DNA from: Leptobrachium leishanense
Taxonomy: Eukaryota > Chordata > Amphibia > Anura > Megophryidae
Assembly (NCBI GenBank): GCA_009667805.1
Contig: CM019065.1
Location: forward strand, 156,417,322-156,481,321
Length of the DNA: 64,000 nucleotides
Direction: 5' to 3'
The translations under genes were made by a program, and so were the position numbers. Under the pieces are notes generated by a model. It was not told where the DNA came from. It saw only the letters and a list, made by a program, of their open reading frames with translations, and made no database searches. The first letter of the stretch is position 1. Each line of letters starts with the position of its first letter. Shown here piece by piece: positions 1 through 11,474 of this stretch.

Positions 1-668
1 ATATTTGGGTGCACTGATGCCTGTACCAGATTCCAACCCTGCACTCTTCCACAATACCACAGAGGGGTTACGGTGTGAAGGCACCGTTGCTGACACTAAA
101 GGCCCAATTTTAAAGCACCTATTGTTACTTTCATCCAAAGCCTGCATAAGTTTCACCATAATTTAGCCAAAAAAATCACTAAACTTGTTCAACGTGTCCT
201 AAAATGTCTCCTATTTTCATACAGGCTGCCGCCCCAAGCAGTTGTTTATGAATAGATTAAAGGAAAAACATTTACCGTCATTTGAAATGTAATTTTTTTG
301 TTTTTAAATGTTTCTATACAGCCTAAAAATCCGCCACTTCACGGGCAGGTTATGGGGACCTCCTAGGCACGATATTTGAAGGAATTTTTCGTTTTTATTC
401 TTAACCTTTATTTCATGGAAAACTCACTGTTCCTTTAAAAACTTTTTTAAAACTTTTTGTCCTTGTTTCCTGTCCCCCAGGGCACTACCCGGACCCCCAT
501 ACACCTTTTATGGCAAATATCTAGCACATATGCCCTCTTGGAGGGCACTCTAAAAATCGAACGTTCGAGTCCCATTGACGTACATTGAGTTCGGATCGTG
601 TTCGAGCTCGAACTCAAACTTTTGAAATTGTTTGAGTTAAAAGTCGAACCGAACACGGCTCATCCCTA
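1..668 (+). mobile_element. hAT transposon, terminal fragment cut by the window edge
   Basis: This is the reverse complement of the first ~650 bp of the hAT element that begins at 21,804, and the two are plainly similar along their length. It ends in GGCTCATCCCTA, the same terminus as the other copy. The subterminal part is rich in TTCGA/TTCGG words, which in hAT elements often serve as transposase-binding repeats. The transposase part would lie to the left of the window. The following bases, ATTATTAT, could be the 8-bp target duplication, but the partner copy is outside the window. Confidence 0.75.
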
Positions 669-1590
669 ATTATTATGACTATTTTCATGTCCTATTAAAC
701 AATAGTTGAAGACACTATAAAAGGGCCTCTTTGTACTGAGACCTGCCTGTCACTGCAGAGCAATACAGCCAGGACTTAAGTTTCCATCTTCTCACCTTCC
801 AGGGTGCACCACACACTGTCTGGAACTGCTGGGAAGGCTGTGGGTAAGGCGGCAGTATAGACTTCTTTTGGCATGCCCTCCTCTTGACATCATCAGAGGG
901 GGCCAGGCACCAGCAAGGACGAAGGGACCAGGAGAGAGAGAGCGCAGGCTTCCATATCCAGCACCGCGGGGGAGTCTGCTCTATGACCTGGCAGATACAA
1001 TGCAGCTCGCTGGGTACCAGCTGCATCTTAGAGGAGGAGCAGCATGGACACAACGCCAGGCAGATAGTTTAAAAATTTGGATCCCAGTGAAGGCAAGTGA
1101 CCAAGAATTCAAATTTTCTTTTTGCACCCCCTCCTGGACTTGCGCTCTTAGGCAGCCATCTGTACCGCCTTACAGTGCCAGCTCCTCTGATTACACCTCT
1201 TGCCTGACAATCCGCAGCTCAGGCAGATGTGTGAAAATATGCTGCACACCCCCTCCCCATGCTGTTCAAAGTTTCAGCGGCTGCAAAGAGAGGAGGGTGC
1301 AGCATGTTTACACACATCTGCCAGAGCTGGGGCACTGAAGAAACAGAGGGGAAATTTTATTTAACCAGCCCTCCCTTGTCACTTACTGGGAGAAGAGGGG
1401 GTTATCAGTCGCTACATACACTCCTGACAATTGGAAGCGTTCAGGAGCAATATGAGCTGCTGAGCGCTTCCGATTCTCTGCCTGCCACTGCAGGAGGAGG
1501 GAGGAGCATCATGCTCTCTCTTGTTAGTTCGGGCTGGTGGTGAGGTGCCCATACTGAGTGCCGATGAGTACCCCCTGAAAAAAAACCTGG
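669..1590. repeat. Unclassified interspersed repeat, copy 1
   Basis: Positions 669-1,140 closely match 18,722-18,770 plus 20,041-20,905. Shared landmarks are ATTATTATGACTATTTTCAT at the left and CAGATACAATGCAGCTCGCT further in. The right end (GTACCCCCTGAAAAAAAACC) resembles the inverse of the start of copy 2 near 18,670, so the family may have terminal inverted repeats. Open frames occur on both strands here, but they are not conserved between the two copies and are judged non-coding. The superfamily is not known. Confidence 0.6.
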
Positions 1591-2344
1591 ACTTGGAACA
1601 CGGAGAAGGTTCCTTAGGTTAACAGTCCCATCCCTCCAGATTCCCATTAAGTGTGGTCTGAGTGAAGACTGAAGAGTATATGAAGGTGGCCCTTTTCACA
1701 GTTTTATAAGGACATGGCACAGGTAGACTTATCTTTTATTTCTCATATCGAAATTAGATGTAAGGCCAACCAATATAGGGGTGCTATGACTTCGCAACTA
1801 GTAGTTTTTAACAAAGTACAGCAATGTGGTCTGATCTAATCCCCATATATTTTTTGCTGTTAGGCATTTTTTACTGTTTAGTTTCAAAAATATACAGTGA
1901 CATCATACAATAGAAGCTTTGTAGAAATGAAAAGGATGAAAAAAAACAGAGAGCAAAGTTCAAAATAAAAAAAAAATCACATATAAATACTGAAGTCTCT
2001 AAAGCGCCTCAAGGCAATTTCTGGAAATGGTAGACAGCTACAGTGTTATACAAGAAAACATAGCGACTGGAGAAAAGGGGAAATTAAGTTTAGCATCCAT
2101 AAAAATTGACAAACTAAGGGAGGCCTCGATGATGACAGTCCATCAGATTTAAGAGGTAGTAAGGAGAAACAAGTAAAAAAGAAAAAGGTGAGACTAGGGG
2201 GTATTCTTCAATGTGGATCCTTAGGGGGTCAAAAAGTAAACCCATGTGTCAAGAGAGGCACATCTGCAGAACAGTTCATTGTAGAGGACTTGTCATAATT
2301 GACAAGGGGCACTATTCTCTAGTTAACGCTAACTCATAAATGTT
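1591..2344. other. AT-rich sequence without recognised features
   Basis: No coding pattern, terminal inverted repeat or similarity to other parts of the window was seen here. It is AT-rich, with several homopolymer A and T runs. Confidence 0.5.
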
Positions 2345-2738
2345 GCCCAAAAAATCCGGAAAAATGCCTAAAAAATAAATTAATAAACAGACTTTTTTGC
2401 TGCAAATGAAAAGAATAAATGGTTTATTAGATATTGGATAAAAACAGAAATATTTTTAACATTGAAGCCTATGAGATTCGCCTGATTAAACCTGTCGAAT
2501 GAATCCACCAAACATCAGGGCATTTCACTGACATTTTTCTTCTGTTCGGTGTTTTCTGAATAGATTAGCCATTACTTCTCTATGGGGATTTCACTGCCAT
2601 CAAACAGGCACCGTATTTCGCTGCCAATTCACCAAAATTTGGCGAACTACTTGTTTTGATTCTTTGATCCCCGAAATCCAGGGGAACAAGAGAGCATGGA
2701 AATGTCAGTGACATTTCGGTGCTCTCTGAATAACCCTT
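2345..2738 (+). repeat. MITE-like repeat (GGGTTATTC family), copy 1
   Basis: It shares ordered blocks with 3,951-4,265 (inverted) and 16,935-17,720. Shared blocks include CCTATGAGATTCGCCTGATT, then a 'TGAATAGATTA...ACTTCTCTATGGGGATTTCACTGCC' region, and an end reading CTCTGAATAACCC. That end is the complement of the GGGTTATTCAAAGAGAG start of copy 2. It is a non-coding DNA repeat, probably a non-autonomous transposon; the superfamily is unclear. Confidence 0.55.
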
Positions 2739-3950
2739 AAGTAGTTTCTACGAGCTTACTGTACTTTGTGCATTCTATTCTTAACATGGGATTCAAACTT
2801 GTGCTGATATTGAATATTTTCATTGCCGACCCAGGTAGTGTTATTAAACTTTGTAATATATAAAAACAACATACAGTCCAGCTCTAGAACAATAAAACCT
2901 TTGCAGCAGTCAGAATGTTATTCTGAAACACATCAATATGACCCAAACAGTATATTCAATACTTCAATAGAGCTTATTATATATTTTATTACTATAACAC
3001 CAAACCATATGTCATTGTTTATAGCTTATTGGTTTTTTTGTTGGTTTTGGAGGTTTTAACCTATATTTGGGTTTGGTATGGCAGCTAGAAATATACTAAA
3101 ATCCTAACATTGTAAATGATTTTTCTCCACAAATCAAGTTTTTAAACTTTGTAATATGTCCTTCATAAGCAAACTGTATAAAAAATGGAATATAACTATA
3201 CGATTGGGTCTGCAAGGTCATAAGATAGGGTCCAAAAAAATACTCCTTACGAGTAGTTTTTTTCCAGTGGGAACAATATTACAGAATGCTCATGTTTTTG
3301 TTTTCTCACATGAGATACCAAAGTTTTGAAAAAAAATCAGTTATACCATTAAGTTTTAATAAATGCAATTGTTAGCAAGTGAGTGGAGATTTTATTGGCA
3401 TGTTCATTGATTTTTGCTTGTTTTATTTGCCCTATACATTTAAGAGGCAGAACATGATTCCCGATCTTTTGCGAAAATGAGTTTCCAAGCTATGGAATGA
3501 CAGTTTTATAGAACTTGGCCCTCTAGGTTTTGTTAAAGTTCAATTCTACAGGTTTTGATGGTGTTATATAAAAATTATATTTTGGTAATAGTTTGCATTC
3601 AAAGCATCTCTGACTGAAGGTATGAAACATGCCGCAAACAAAATATAACACTGAAAGATGTATCTTCCACTTTCCCAGTTAAAATATAATTTTTATCCCT
3701 CTCAAAAATCACCACTTCTAATAAACTGCAAATTAGTGTTTTCTTTCGTTTAAGACTCATACATTCGGATAATTCTCTCCTTGTTCTGAAAATGATCTCT
3801 TTGCTGGAATCCACAGGCCATCAAGTAAATATTTGCCTTTACGTTGCACACAGTAAAGAAATGCTATTACTTTTATTAATTGTGTAGATTATGTTTCTCA
3901 CCTTAAAAGTAATGTGCAGAAATTGGAACAAGTGCTCCTAATAAATAAAA
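2739..3950. other. AT-rich spacer between two inverted repeat copies
   Basis: No gene or classifiable repeat was recognised. It separates two copies of the GGGTTATTC repeat that lie in opposite orientation, so the three parts together form a large imperfect inverted structure. Short open frames have no domain-like content. Confidence 0.45.
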
Positions 3951-4265
3951 GGGTTATTCAAAGAGAGCCAAATTGTCTCCGAAATTGCAATGTACAGTGA
4001 ATTCCCCTGTACGGTGCAATTTCATGGCCATTCGGCAATTCAAAATGCTGGCAGTTCGCCAAATATTGGCGAATTGCCAGCGGAATACGGTGATCTTCGA
4101 TGGCAGTGAATTCCCCATAGAGAAGTAATGGTTAATCTATTCAGAGAACACCAAACAGCACAGAAATGTTAGGGAAACTCCCTGATTTTCTGATTTTCGG
4201 TGCTTTCATTCGACTGGTTTAATCAGGCGAATCCCATAGGTTTGAATGTAAAAAAAAAAAAAGGG
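3951..4265 (-). repeat. MITE-like repeat (GGGTTATTC family), copy 2, inverted
   Basis: It starts with GGGTTATTCAAAGAGAG and runs through blocks that are the reverse complement of 2,435-2,738, for example AACCAGTCGAATGAAAG-like and AGAAGTAATGGTTAATCTAT segments. It ends in a poly(A) run beside the L1 insertion site. Non-coding. Confidence 0.55.
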
Positions 4266-4744
4266 GGAATTTTTTTTTTAAATAGCATTTTTTTTAACAG
4301 AGCTTTTTATTATTATTCATAGGATCATATATATTAATTCCAGGCATGGGGCGGAGTTTGGAGGTCTGGGTGAATAGACGTGTTTTGCTGGAGCTCCGTT
4401 CGACTGGCTCTAACCGGAGGATTTTGCAGACCCTTACGGCCCTCTTTCGACTCCAATCAATCTGATACCCATAGTACCTGGGACTGGCTGACACTCGAAC
4501 AGTGAGTTTTCTCGGCGCTTGCTGCTCGAATCGAGTGACTTTTGCGGACGCCCGAAAATCAGTGGCCATCTTGAGGCCTAGGTGGCTGCTCACGCCTGGA
4601 CACGTGTTGAGGCCCCTGCCTGGGCTGGGAAGCCTTAGATTCTCCTACCTGACCTTATTGCCGCAGAGCACTGCTTTCTCCCGGCTGGGATTGGGATCAA
4701 CGACAGGACAACGCAGTGCAGACGTATTACACACTTCGTGGACC

Positions 4745-5750
4745 ATGGGAAAAAGAACGGGGAAGAAGTCCTGTCCACCGGAGGGCACTCGGCAGCAGGA
4801 TATCCGCGATACACTGGATGCAGACTGGAGACGGAGGTGCCAATGCTCCCCCGTCGGCTGAACCCTTACCACAGGATCTTAGGAGGATGATGAACCTTAC
4901 TGGCCGGAGGCCGAGCTGGCTCCTCGGAGTGAGGCCCGGACACTGGCGTCGGGTAGAGGGCACGGGGGCTGCTGTGGAGCCTGTGGTGCCTCGCTCTGTG
5001 GCTGCAGCGACCTCTCCTATGACGGACCCAGCGTCGCGGGTCTTGCCGACAGCTGCAGGAGATGATCTACTACCCCCATCCAACGCATGTTTGAGGAGAT
5101 GCGTGCTCTTTGGCGCTCGGATTTCGACTCCCTGAAGGCTGGTGTTGAGTTGGTCACTGGCCAAGTCGCTGATGTTGAAGCAAAGGTGGAGACCACTGTG
5201 ATGGCGCAGACCCTGCTGACGACCCAACTGGAGTCACTACAAGCCCGAGTTGATGTCCTATCCGGCGCTGTCGAGGCTCTTGAGACTCGTCACCGACGAT
5301 GTTCGGATCCGGGGGATCCCAGAGTCAGTCCCTGCGGACGCCCTGCTGGCTTATACTAATAAACTGGCGGCCCATGTCTTGGAATCCGATGCGGGAACAC
5401 CGGCGGTCTTCAACACAGTTATGCGCATACACAAGGCCGCAACGGCACCGGTTGATGCCCCAAGGGATGTGATCGCCATAGCTGGAGATGTGGCTACTAA
5501 GAGGCGCCTGATGTCGACCCCTGTTGCAAGAGCCACACTTTTGTTTGAAGGCTCCACTGTGTCGTTGTTTAATGACTTACCATTTGTGACACTTTTGGGC
5601 CGGAGATGGTTTCGGGAGGTGACCGCCCCTTTGAGGAGCTCAGGGGTTAGGTACCGATGGGGGTGGCAGGGTTTTTATGCGTTCTTGGTGGGAATATCTG
5701 TCACCAGGTCGCTACCCCGGAGGAGGCCTGGCGACTTCTTTGATCCCTAG
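4745..5750 (+). pseudogene. L1 ORF1-like RNA-binding protein, frameshifted
   Basis: The probable start is the ATG at 4,745 (MGKRTGKK), which resembles the ORF1 start of the full L1 at 47,080 (MVRGKRT). The first frame stops at 4,861. A second piece (5,087-5,290) encodes a heptad-rich coiled coil typical of ORF1 trimerisation. A third frame (5,290-5,750) encodes the RNA-recognition part with an RIRGIPE-like motif and a C-terminal YRWGWQGFYAF segment; the matching motif in the full L1 is RNNLRVRGLKE. At least two frameshifts break it, so it cannot make a full protein. In live L1s ORF1p coats the RNA and helps strand exchange. Confidence 0.7.
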
Positions 5751-5884
5751 GTATCTCGGCCGCTGACCTCCCTAAGGGCTCCCGTTCACCTACCTCCGAC
5801 CCGGCTAGATGTCTGGTCTGTGCTCTTTTATTTCCGCTCCCTGCTAACTCTGTTTGATGGCTTTTACTACTGCCCCTCTCCTTG

Positions 5885-5945
5885 TCCTTTTGCATTTTTT
5901 TTTCTTTTTCTTTCTCTCTTCTCTCTTTCTTTCTTCCTCCTCCGT
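5885..5945 (+). repeat. Polypyrimidine tract in L1 3' UTR
   Basis: A run made almost only of T and C follows the ORF1 remnant. Similar tracts occur three times in the full-length L1 (48,262-48,300, 49,628-49,800, 53,848-54,010), so this is a family trait and not random low complexity. Confidence 0.65.
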
Positions 5946-6621
5946 TTGGCTTACTGGGTTGTCTCGAGGACCGCCATAGCGGCCTGGTGTCTGTCTTGGC
6001 CTCCCGAGTGCCCGGGCCTAGTGCCAATTGTTCCCCTTGGCACCCCCATGGTCCTTTGGACCTATGGGAATATGCCAAGGACGGCACGTTTCGGGCCTTT
6101 GCCATTACCTTCTGTCTGTCTTTTTTCCCCGCCCCTCTCCTAGTTTCTTCCCCTACCCCCTTTTTTTTTATGTGTTATACATTAGAATCCTTTAGCTGAC
6201 TTTCTGTTATTTTTATGTTCTGGTCTTATGCAGTACTTATGCTGGTTCTCTATTTATTTGTGCGACTACTTGTTCAACCGTATGCCTTATCACGTCAGCT
6301 GATGTATGTTGAGCCTGTGGGTCCCCATTATTTTTGGTGCTATAATTGACCTTTAGAGGACTTTATGTTTTAACCTCATTTGAGGACCCTGGATGACTTA
6401 TTTTTTACAACCGTTGACTTCCATGTTTGATGCCTGAATGCTTACCCCTGATGCTTTTCTTGCCGTAATAAGATGTCTTTTGATCTTATTTGTAACTGCT
6501 GTCGTTTGGATGACATGATTTGGCCCTGCGAGGCCATTCTCGCTTGCTTTTGTCATATGTTACCCATGCAAAACTCAAAAATAAAGAATTAAAAAAAAAT
6601 AATAATAATAATTCCAGGCAT

Positions 6622-6989
6622 TTTCATACAGTAGTTTTTTTGCCAACAGCTTTTAAAAGTGGCAGTGGGTTTATTTTTATTTTTTTACCCATTCGTTGAC
6701 TTGTCAGCCTTTTCCAGCGGCTGGTTGGCGCTCTGTCGGTGGGTTGTCGGCTTTTTTTGGATGCATTTGGCAGCTTTGCGGCGTATCGTCGGGTGCATTC
6801 GTTTTTTTTTTGGCAGCTTATCGGATCGATCCAATGTTTTCTCTGCGGATTTGCGATGGTTTTTCCGCTAAATTCAGCAGTTTTTCGGATTCGTTCGGCG
6901 GCTTGTTTACTGCACTTCGGGAACCCTGCGGTGAATGCTGAATTCACCGCAGGGTCAGCGAATCGAACTCGAGGAAAGAGCACCAAACC
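6622..6989. other. Low-complexity T-rich segment with a perfect hairpin
   Basis: No coding content. At 6,923-6,953 there is a hairpin with arms CCCTGCGGTGAAT and ATTCACCGCAGGG around a 5-bp loop. A relative of this hairpin occurs at about 45,247-45,282, in another GGGTTATTC-type repeat. The segment is therefore probably part of an old non-autonomous DNA element. Confidence 0.4.
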
Positions 6990-7106
6990 CCCAGAGATAC
7001 TATTTGCTGCTCAGTGATTCCAGGATTAAGTCTGCATTTCCCCAAGGTAATCCTTAAAATTTGGCCTGTTAGTGGGACTTGAGGACCAGGGCTAGGGAAC
7101 CACTGC
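6990..7106. repeat. hAT-type MITE, right-hand fragment
   Basis: It matches the right half of the complete MITE at 61,234-61,417. Shared words are TTTGCTGCTCAGTGATT, AATCCTTAAAA, GGCCTGTT and a terminus GGGAACCACTG. The left half is missing. Non-coding. Confidence 0.65.
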
Positions 7107-7749
7107 TTTAGAAGAAATAATGGTTAATACTGTCCCCTGCAATGGTGTAGGACCAAATCTTGGGGTATTGCCTTAGATATAATATCGAATTAATGAAGAA
7201 GGTTTCTGTAGGTTCACTTTGCTCTTTTTTCTTCTCATTGGAAGTAGGATGTATTGTGTAATTTGTGTGAAAATTGCACCATAAAATGCTGTATGCCTTT
7301 ATTTGTGGAAAAAAAATTAAAAATATCAAATTTAAGAAAACTACGGAGACACGTCAAATCAACAAACACATAGCAAATCTTAGGATAGAAGGCCACAAGA
7401 TATTAGAAATGTCTTCAGTGTTATCCAGTAAACTGGAAATTGACAGCAATCAAGCAGGGAATTGTAACTTTCAGAACGGAAGGACTGAGGGGAGAAAAAA
7501 AATGGCTCACTTTAATGATTTTTTTCCCAGCTAGCAATTATAACCTAAAACTTGAAAATCCCTGGTCAGCTCCTAACATTAGCGAACAACCCCGTACAAT
7601 TTGAATTTTATTTACTATTTTTATAAACAACTATGGGACACAGCCTCATATGTAAGCCCTATAGCTGTTTTATCAGAATGTAAATTGCTGTTGCATACTT
7701 TATATTTAAATAAGACGAACAACAACTTTTGGTCATTTTTTAAGGCATA
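7107..7749. other. AT-rich sequence without recognised features
   Basis: No gene or repeat boundary was recognised. Short open frames are composed of low-complexity AT-rich codons. Confidence 0.4.
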
Positions 7750-8720
7750 GCAGACAATGAAGAACCCAATACCACCTATGCCTCTACGAGTAAATGGAAT
7801 ACCCATTAGCCCAACACCCCGAGCTCACTGCCTTGGTGTCACTTTTGACTCTGACCTAACATCCTCTTCCCACATCCAGACAGTGACCAAATCCTGTTAC
7901 TTTCAACTCAAAAACATTGCCCATGTCCGCCCCTTTCTCACACAAGATACCCCAAAAATGCTGGTTCTTGCTCTTGTCATTTCAAGGCTTGATTACTGCA
8001 ACTCGCTCCTTATTGGCCTCCCCAACTCCCTTATTGCCCCTTTGCAATCTCTAATGAATGCAGGGGCCAGGCGTATTTTTCTCACTAAACGCACCTCGCG
8101 TACCTCCCCCCTTGCCGGTCCCTCCATTGGCTTCCTGTACGTTTCAGGATACAGTTTAAAATAGTGACGCTCACATTCAAATCGCTCAATAACTCAACCC
8201 CTCCCTACATGTCTTCATTACTCCGCAAGCACTTCCCATCTAGACAACTCCTTTCAGCAGGTGATCTCCACCTGTCATCGGTCTACACAGGCACGGCCAA
8301 CTCTCGCCTCCAAGACTTCTCAAGGGCAGCACCAGTCTTGTGGAATGACTTGCCTCACCCTATCAAACTCTCCTCTGACCTTCAGGCCTTCAAGAAATCC
8401 CTCAAAACCCCATCTCTTCAGATTAGCGTACCGCATCACTGATGCAACTCATCCCTCTCCTCCCCTACTCACACTTGATTGAAGTTGCTTCTATGGCCCC
8501 ACCATTCCCAAATCACTGGCACTAATGATCCTGCTATCTAGTAAAATTCCACTCGTCTTCCTCAACCCCCAATCCCTCTAGACTGTAAACTCCTATGAGC
8601 AGGGCCCTCTACACCTCTTGTTTCCATCATATGTCCTTTTATCTGTATCTTGTTCCCTTCGGTTATTGGAAAGTGCTGCGGAAGCTGTTGGCGCTATATA
8701 AATGATGACAATAATAGTTT
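7750..8720 (+). mobile_element. L2/CR1-group LINE, 5'-truncated 3' end
   Basis: The segment holds the C-terminal part of a non-LTR reverse transcriptase followed by a short 3' UTR. The UTR reads CTGTAAACTCCTATGAGCAG then GGAAAGTGCTGCGGAAGCTG and ends in GTTGGCGCTATATAAATGAT with an ATAATGACA-like tail. That ending is characteristic of L2-type LINEs in fish and amphibians. The 5' part of the LINE is absent, as expected for incomplete reverse transcription. Confidence 0.8.
7757..8440 (+). pseudogene. L2/CR1-type reverse transcriptase C-terminus, frameshifted
   Basis: Translation gives the conserved post-catalytic region of L2/CR1 polymerases: LGVTFDSDL, then a SRLDYCNSLLIGLP motif and a LQSLMNAGARRIF segment (7,820-8,085). 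A second frame from 8,164 continues with FKSLNNSTPPYMSSLL and FSRAAPVLWNDLP, the typical C-terminal end, stopping at 8,440. One frameshift lies near 8,100-8,165. The catalytic YADD region lies upstream of the truncation and is not present. Confidence 0.8.
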
Positions 8721-10735
8721 CTGGTAAAAAATTCTTATAATTGGCCCATTCAGAGGGAAGGTGGACTGGTTTCCGTGATGACTTAGAATTTTTGCACATG
8801 AATCACAATTTTCCCAAACGTCCATAGTGTGCTACGTCTACAGGGAAGGATCTACCGCATATACAAATCTCAAAATAAATTTAAGCTGGTTTCTCTAAGC
8901 GCCGTTGATGACGCTAATGTATCATAACACATACTCCTTGAAATATTGAAGATGCCCTTGCACTGCCCTTTGAGCACCAGTCCTTGCATATAACATGTCA
9001 GCTCCTTCACAATTCATGTTCTTTTCCCCTCTCGCTTTTTCTCTTCCTCTATTTCCTTCTTTCTCCAAAAGTTCCTATGAATTCCCCATTTCCCTTCTCT
9101 CCTCTAGCATGAGCATATTAATCTACTCTATTTTATGCCTGTGTTTTGCAGCTAGGGTCACACAGACAGGGAATTACACTATGTGACAGTATATTAAGAA
9201 ATACAAAAGAAATAGCATTATTGTGGGTCGTGACTTACATGGTTCACATTCACAGATGTTAACACTTTGCATGCCAGAGGCATACTCCACATACTACACT
9301 GGTTGTGCTACATTGGTCATGTACAAACACTTTCTCAGCCTTAAAAGCAATACACATATACTGTATATGACTGGAAACATTTTTTGTTTTGATACAATTA
9401 ACAATATCCCCAGGTGTCAGCTTCATAATGCACTTCTCTTGTTTGGATTGTAAACTATTTTTGGACATATTTTACTGATTTGTTATGGCATTGTTAAAGC
9501 ATGATCGTTCAGTTCATGTAGAAAATGAGCAAACAGAACATGCTATCGACTTCATGTTATATTTACAAAGGCGTGATACACAAATACATAAACTGGGAGT
9601 CTTTATTGTTTCCGAAAACAATGTGTGGTTCATGGTATTAAGTCTCTGCTTAAATATTCCAGTAATTATGTCCCTATAAACTAATTAAAATCGCTCTGAT
9701 ACACCACAAACCTAATGGATATGATGGTGCTGCATTACTTTATGTGCTTAATATTTTTATTGTCATAGATAATTATGGTTTGATGCTTTTGTTCATTAAA
9801 TTAATCAAGTGAAATTAAACATAGTATTTGATTAGAAGTTGTATTTTATCTTTTCACAATTTAATGTCTTGGTTTTCTTGGGTCCTGGCCTAGAGTTAAT
9901 TTATTATGCTACATTTTTGAAAGATGCTTAGTAAAACACTAAACAATACTGTTATAGGTCACAGGCGTCCTAAATCAACTCCCGACTGTGGACATATATG
10001 GGAATTATGTTCTATGCTGTGAGTTGGTCAGGATTACACCCACATTCCAAATTATAGACTATAAAAAAACCAGTTTGGGGGTATTAGGGCCTAAATGGAT
10101 TCTGGAGTGAAACATATAAAAAAAATATATATATATTTTCAGTTATCACCAAAACATTGGCCAGTGCGTCACTATTCATAATGAGTTCGAGTATTATCAC
10201 ATTTCTAAATTTAAAAAAACAATAAATAAACTGGTTGTGACATTTTTTTTTCAACCAGTGCACACACATACATAAAAATGTGTTTACAACATAAATATGA
10301 CCAATGGTTATTACAATCCATACTGAGATTTTTATATCTATGATTCAGAATGCTTTAAAAATGTACATTTGGGGGCTTTCTTCATTTTTTAAAAAAAGTT
10401 TTATGTATTTTTTATTTCTGTTTCAAAAATAATATACATTGTGTAAAATTGGTATTAAGTTGCATAACATTAAGGAAAATCTTGAATAGATGTGTGAACA
10501 ATAGAAAAAACAACATAATAGTTATGTATTCAATGCAAATTATATTTATTGTTTTTTTTGTCTCATAGCATTTGTTTCACAGTATTATATTGTAAGAATG
10601 CAAGGCCAATACTGAAAATGTTATTAATATTCATTTTAAAACGTTTGCTTGATAAATGTGGCTATCTTTAAATAAGCTGTAATGGAGATTATTCACTAAA
10701 CCTGCCTTTATAGAGAATGTAGAAGATAACATCAA
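8721..10735. other. AT-rich sequence without recognised features
   Basis: About 2 kb of AT-rich DNA with long A and T runs. No repeat shared with other parts of the window, no splice-flanked coding segment and no terminal repeats were seen. It may be old, decayed intergenic or intronic DNA. Confidence 0.45.
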
Positions 10736-10917
10736 CAGGGTTATTCAAAGAGAGGTGAAAAGCAGGAGAATGACTGGAGAATGGAAAATTCTAGGTCAAA
10801 ATATCCAAACCAGAAAAATTCTCCCATTTATCTCACTTTCCAAATCGGCTATTTTGACCTAGAATTTTCCATTCTCCAGCCATTCTCCTGCTTTTCACCG
10901 CTTTCTGAATAACCCTG
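10736..10917. repeat. Palindromic MITE (CAGGGTTATTC family), copy A
   Basis: The element reads CAGGGTTATTCAAAGAGAGG at the left and ends CTGAATAACCCTG. Each half is largely the reverse complement of the other (for instance TGGAAAATTCTAGGTCAAAA against TTTTGACCTAGAATTTTCCA). The whole 182 bp can therefore fold into one long hairpin. Three more copies are present at 10,956, 13,907 and 61,107. Confidence 0.75.
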
Positions 10918-10955
10918 TGTGTTATAGGTAATGAGAGGCGAGCTGAAAAGAAATA

Positions 10956-11138
10956 CAGGTTTATTTAAAGAAAAGGTGAACATCAGGAGAATGACTGGAG
11001 AAGTGAAAATTCTAGGTCAAAATAGCCAAACCAGAAAAATTCTCCCATTTATCTCACTTTCCAAATTGACTATTTGGTCTAGATTGTTCTCTTCTACTGT
11101 CAATTCTCCTGATTTTCACCTTTCTCTGAATAACCCTG
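10956..11138. repeat. Palindromic MITE (CAGGGTTATTC family), copy B
   Basis: This is a second copy only 38 bp from copy A and in the same layout, with more diverged arms (left end CAGGTTTATTTAAAG, right end CTGAATAACCCTG). Two copies this close suggest local hopping or insertion preference. Confidence 0.7.
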
Positions 11139-11474
11139 AAATTCTTTTGTCAATTGTCAAAAAACACATCGTTCATAGAATAAGATTACATGAGATTTAA
11201 AGTTACCAGTGATGGCTGCAGAAGAAGATGCCTTTAAAGATGTAAATATTACAGAAGCTTGTAATATCAGATGCAAATCAATGTGCTTTGAACAAGCCAC
11301 TAGAAATCTTAGGACATAATTATTCAAGTAGTAAGATGTTCTTTGTTTTAGATTCTTTTTATTGTATTTATATAATTCATTTTCAGTTCCCAAATGGTAG
11401 ACTGTGCTCCTGTTATGCACCTTACATTTAAATAGTTATAAATGTATTTCAATTTAAATTTATTTATATATAGA
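11139..11474. other. AT-rich spacer
   Basis: No coding or repeat structure was recognised, except that the last ~20 bp (TTTATTTATATATAG) looks like the tail of the SINE that resumes at 12,220. Confidence 0.4.

Larger units (their letters stand above)
4348..6609 (+). mobile_element. Non-autonomous L1 retrotransposon: ORF1 and 3' UTR, no ORF2
   Basis: The element is flanked by the 12-bp target duplication AATTCCAGGCAT (4,336-4,347 and 6,610-6,621). It starts with GGGGCG, as does the full L1 at 46,984. It contains a decayed ORF1, then a pyrimidine-rich tract (5,880-5,945) and a 3' UTR ending in ATAAAGAATT and an A-rich tail with AAT units. No endonuclease or reverse transcriptase sequence lies between ORF1 and the 3' UTR. 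The duplications enclose the entire unit, so it was mobilised in this short form, like the 'half-L1' (HAL1) elements of mammals. The polymerase must have come from another L1. Confidence 0.8.

Noticed and set aside
868..1338. Open frame of 156 codons on the plus strand and 112 codons on the minus strand
   Set aside because: Both lie in an interspersed repeat. The second copy at 20,520-20,905 has other frames and stops, so there is no sign of coding conservation.
5820..6199. Phe/Leu/Ser-rich frames resembling a membrane protein
   Set aside because: They translate the polypyrimidine tract of the L1 3' UTR.
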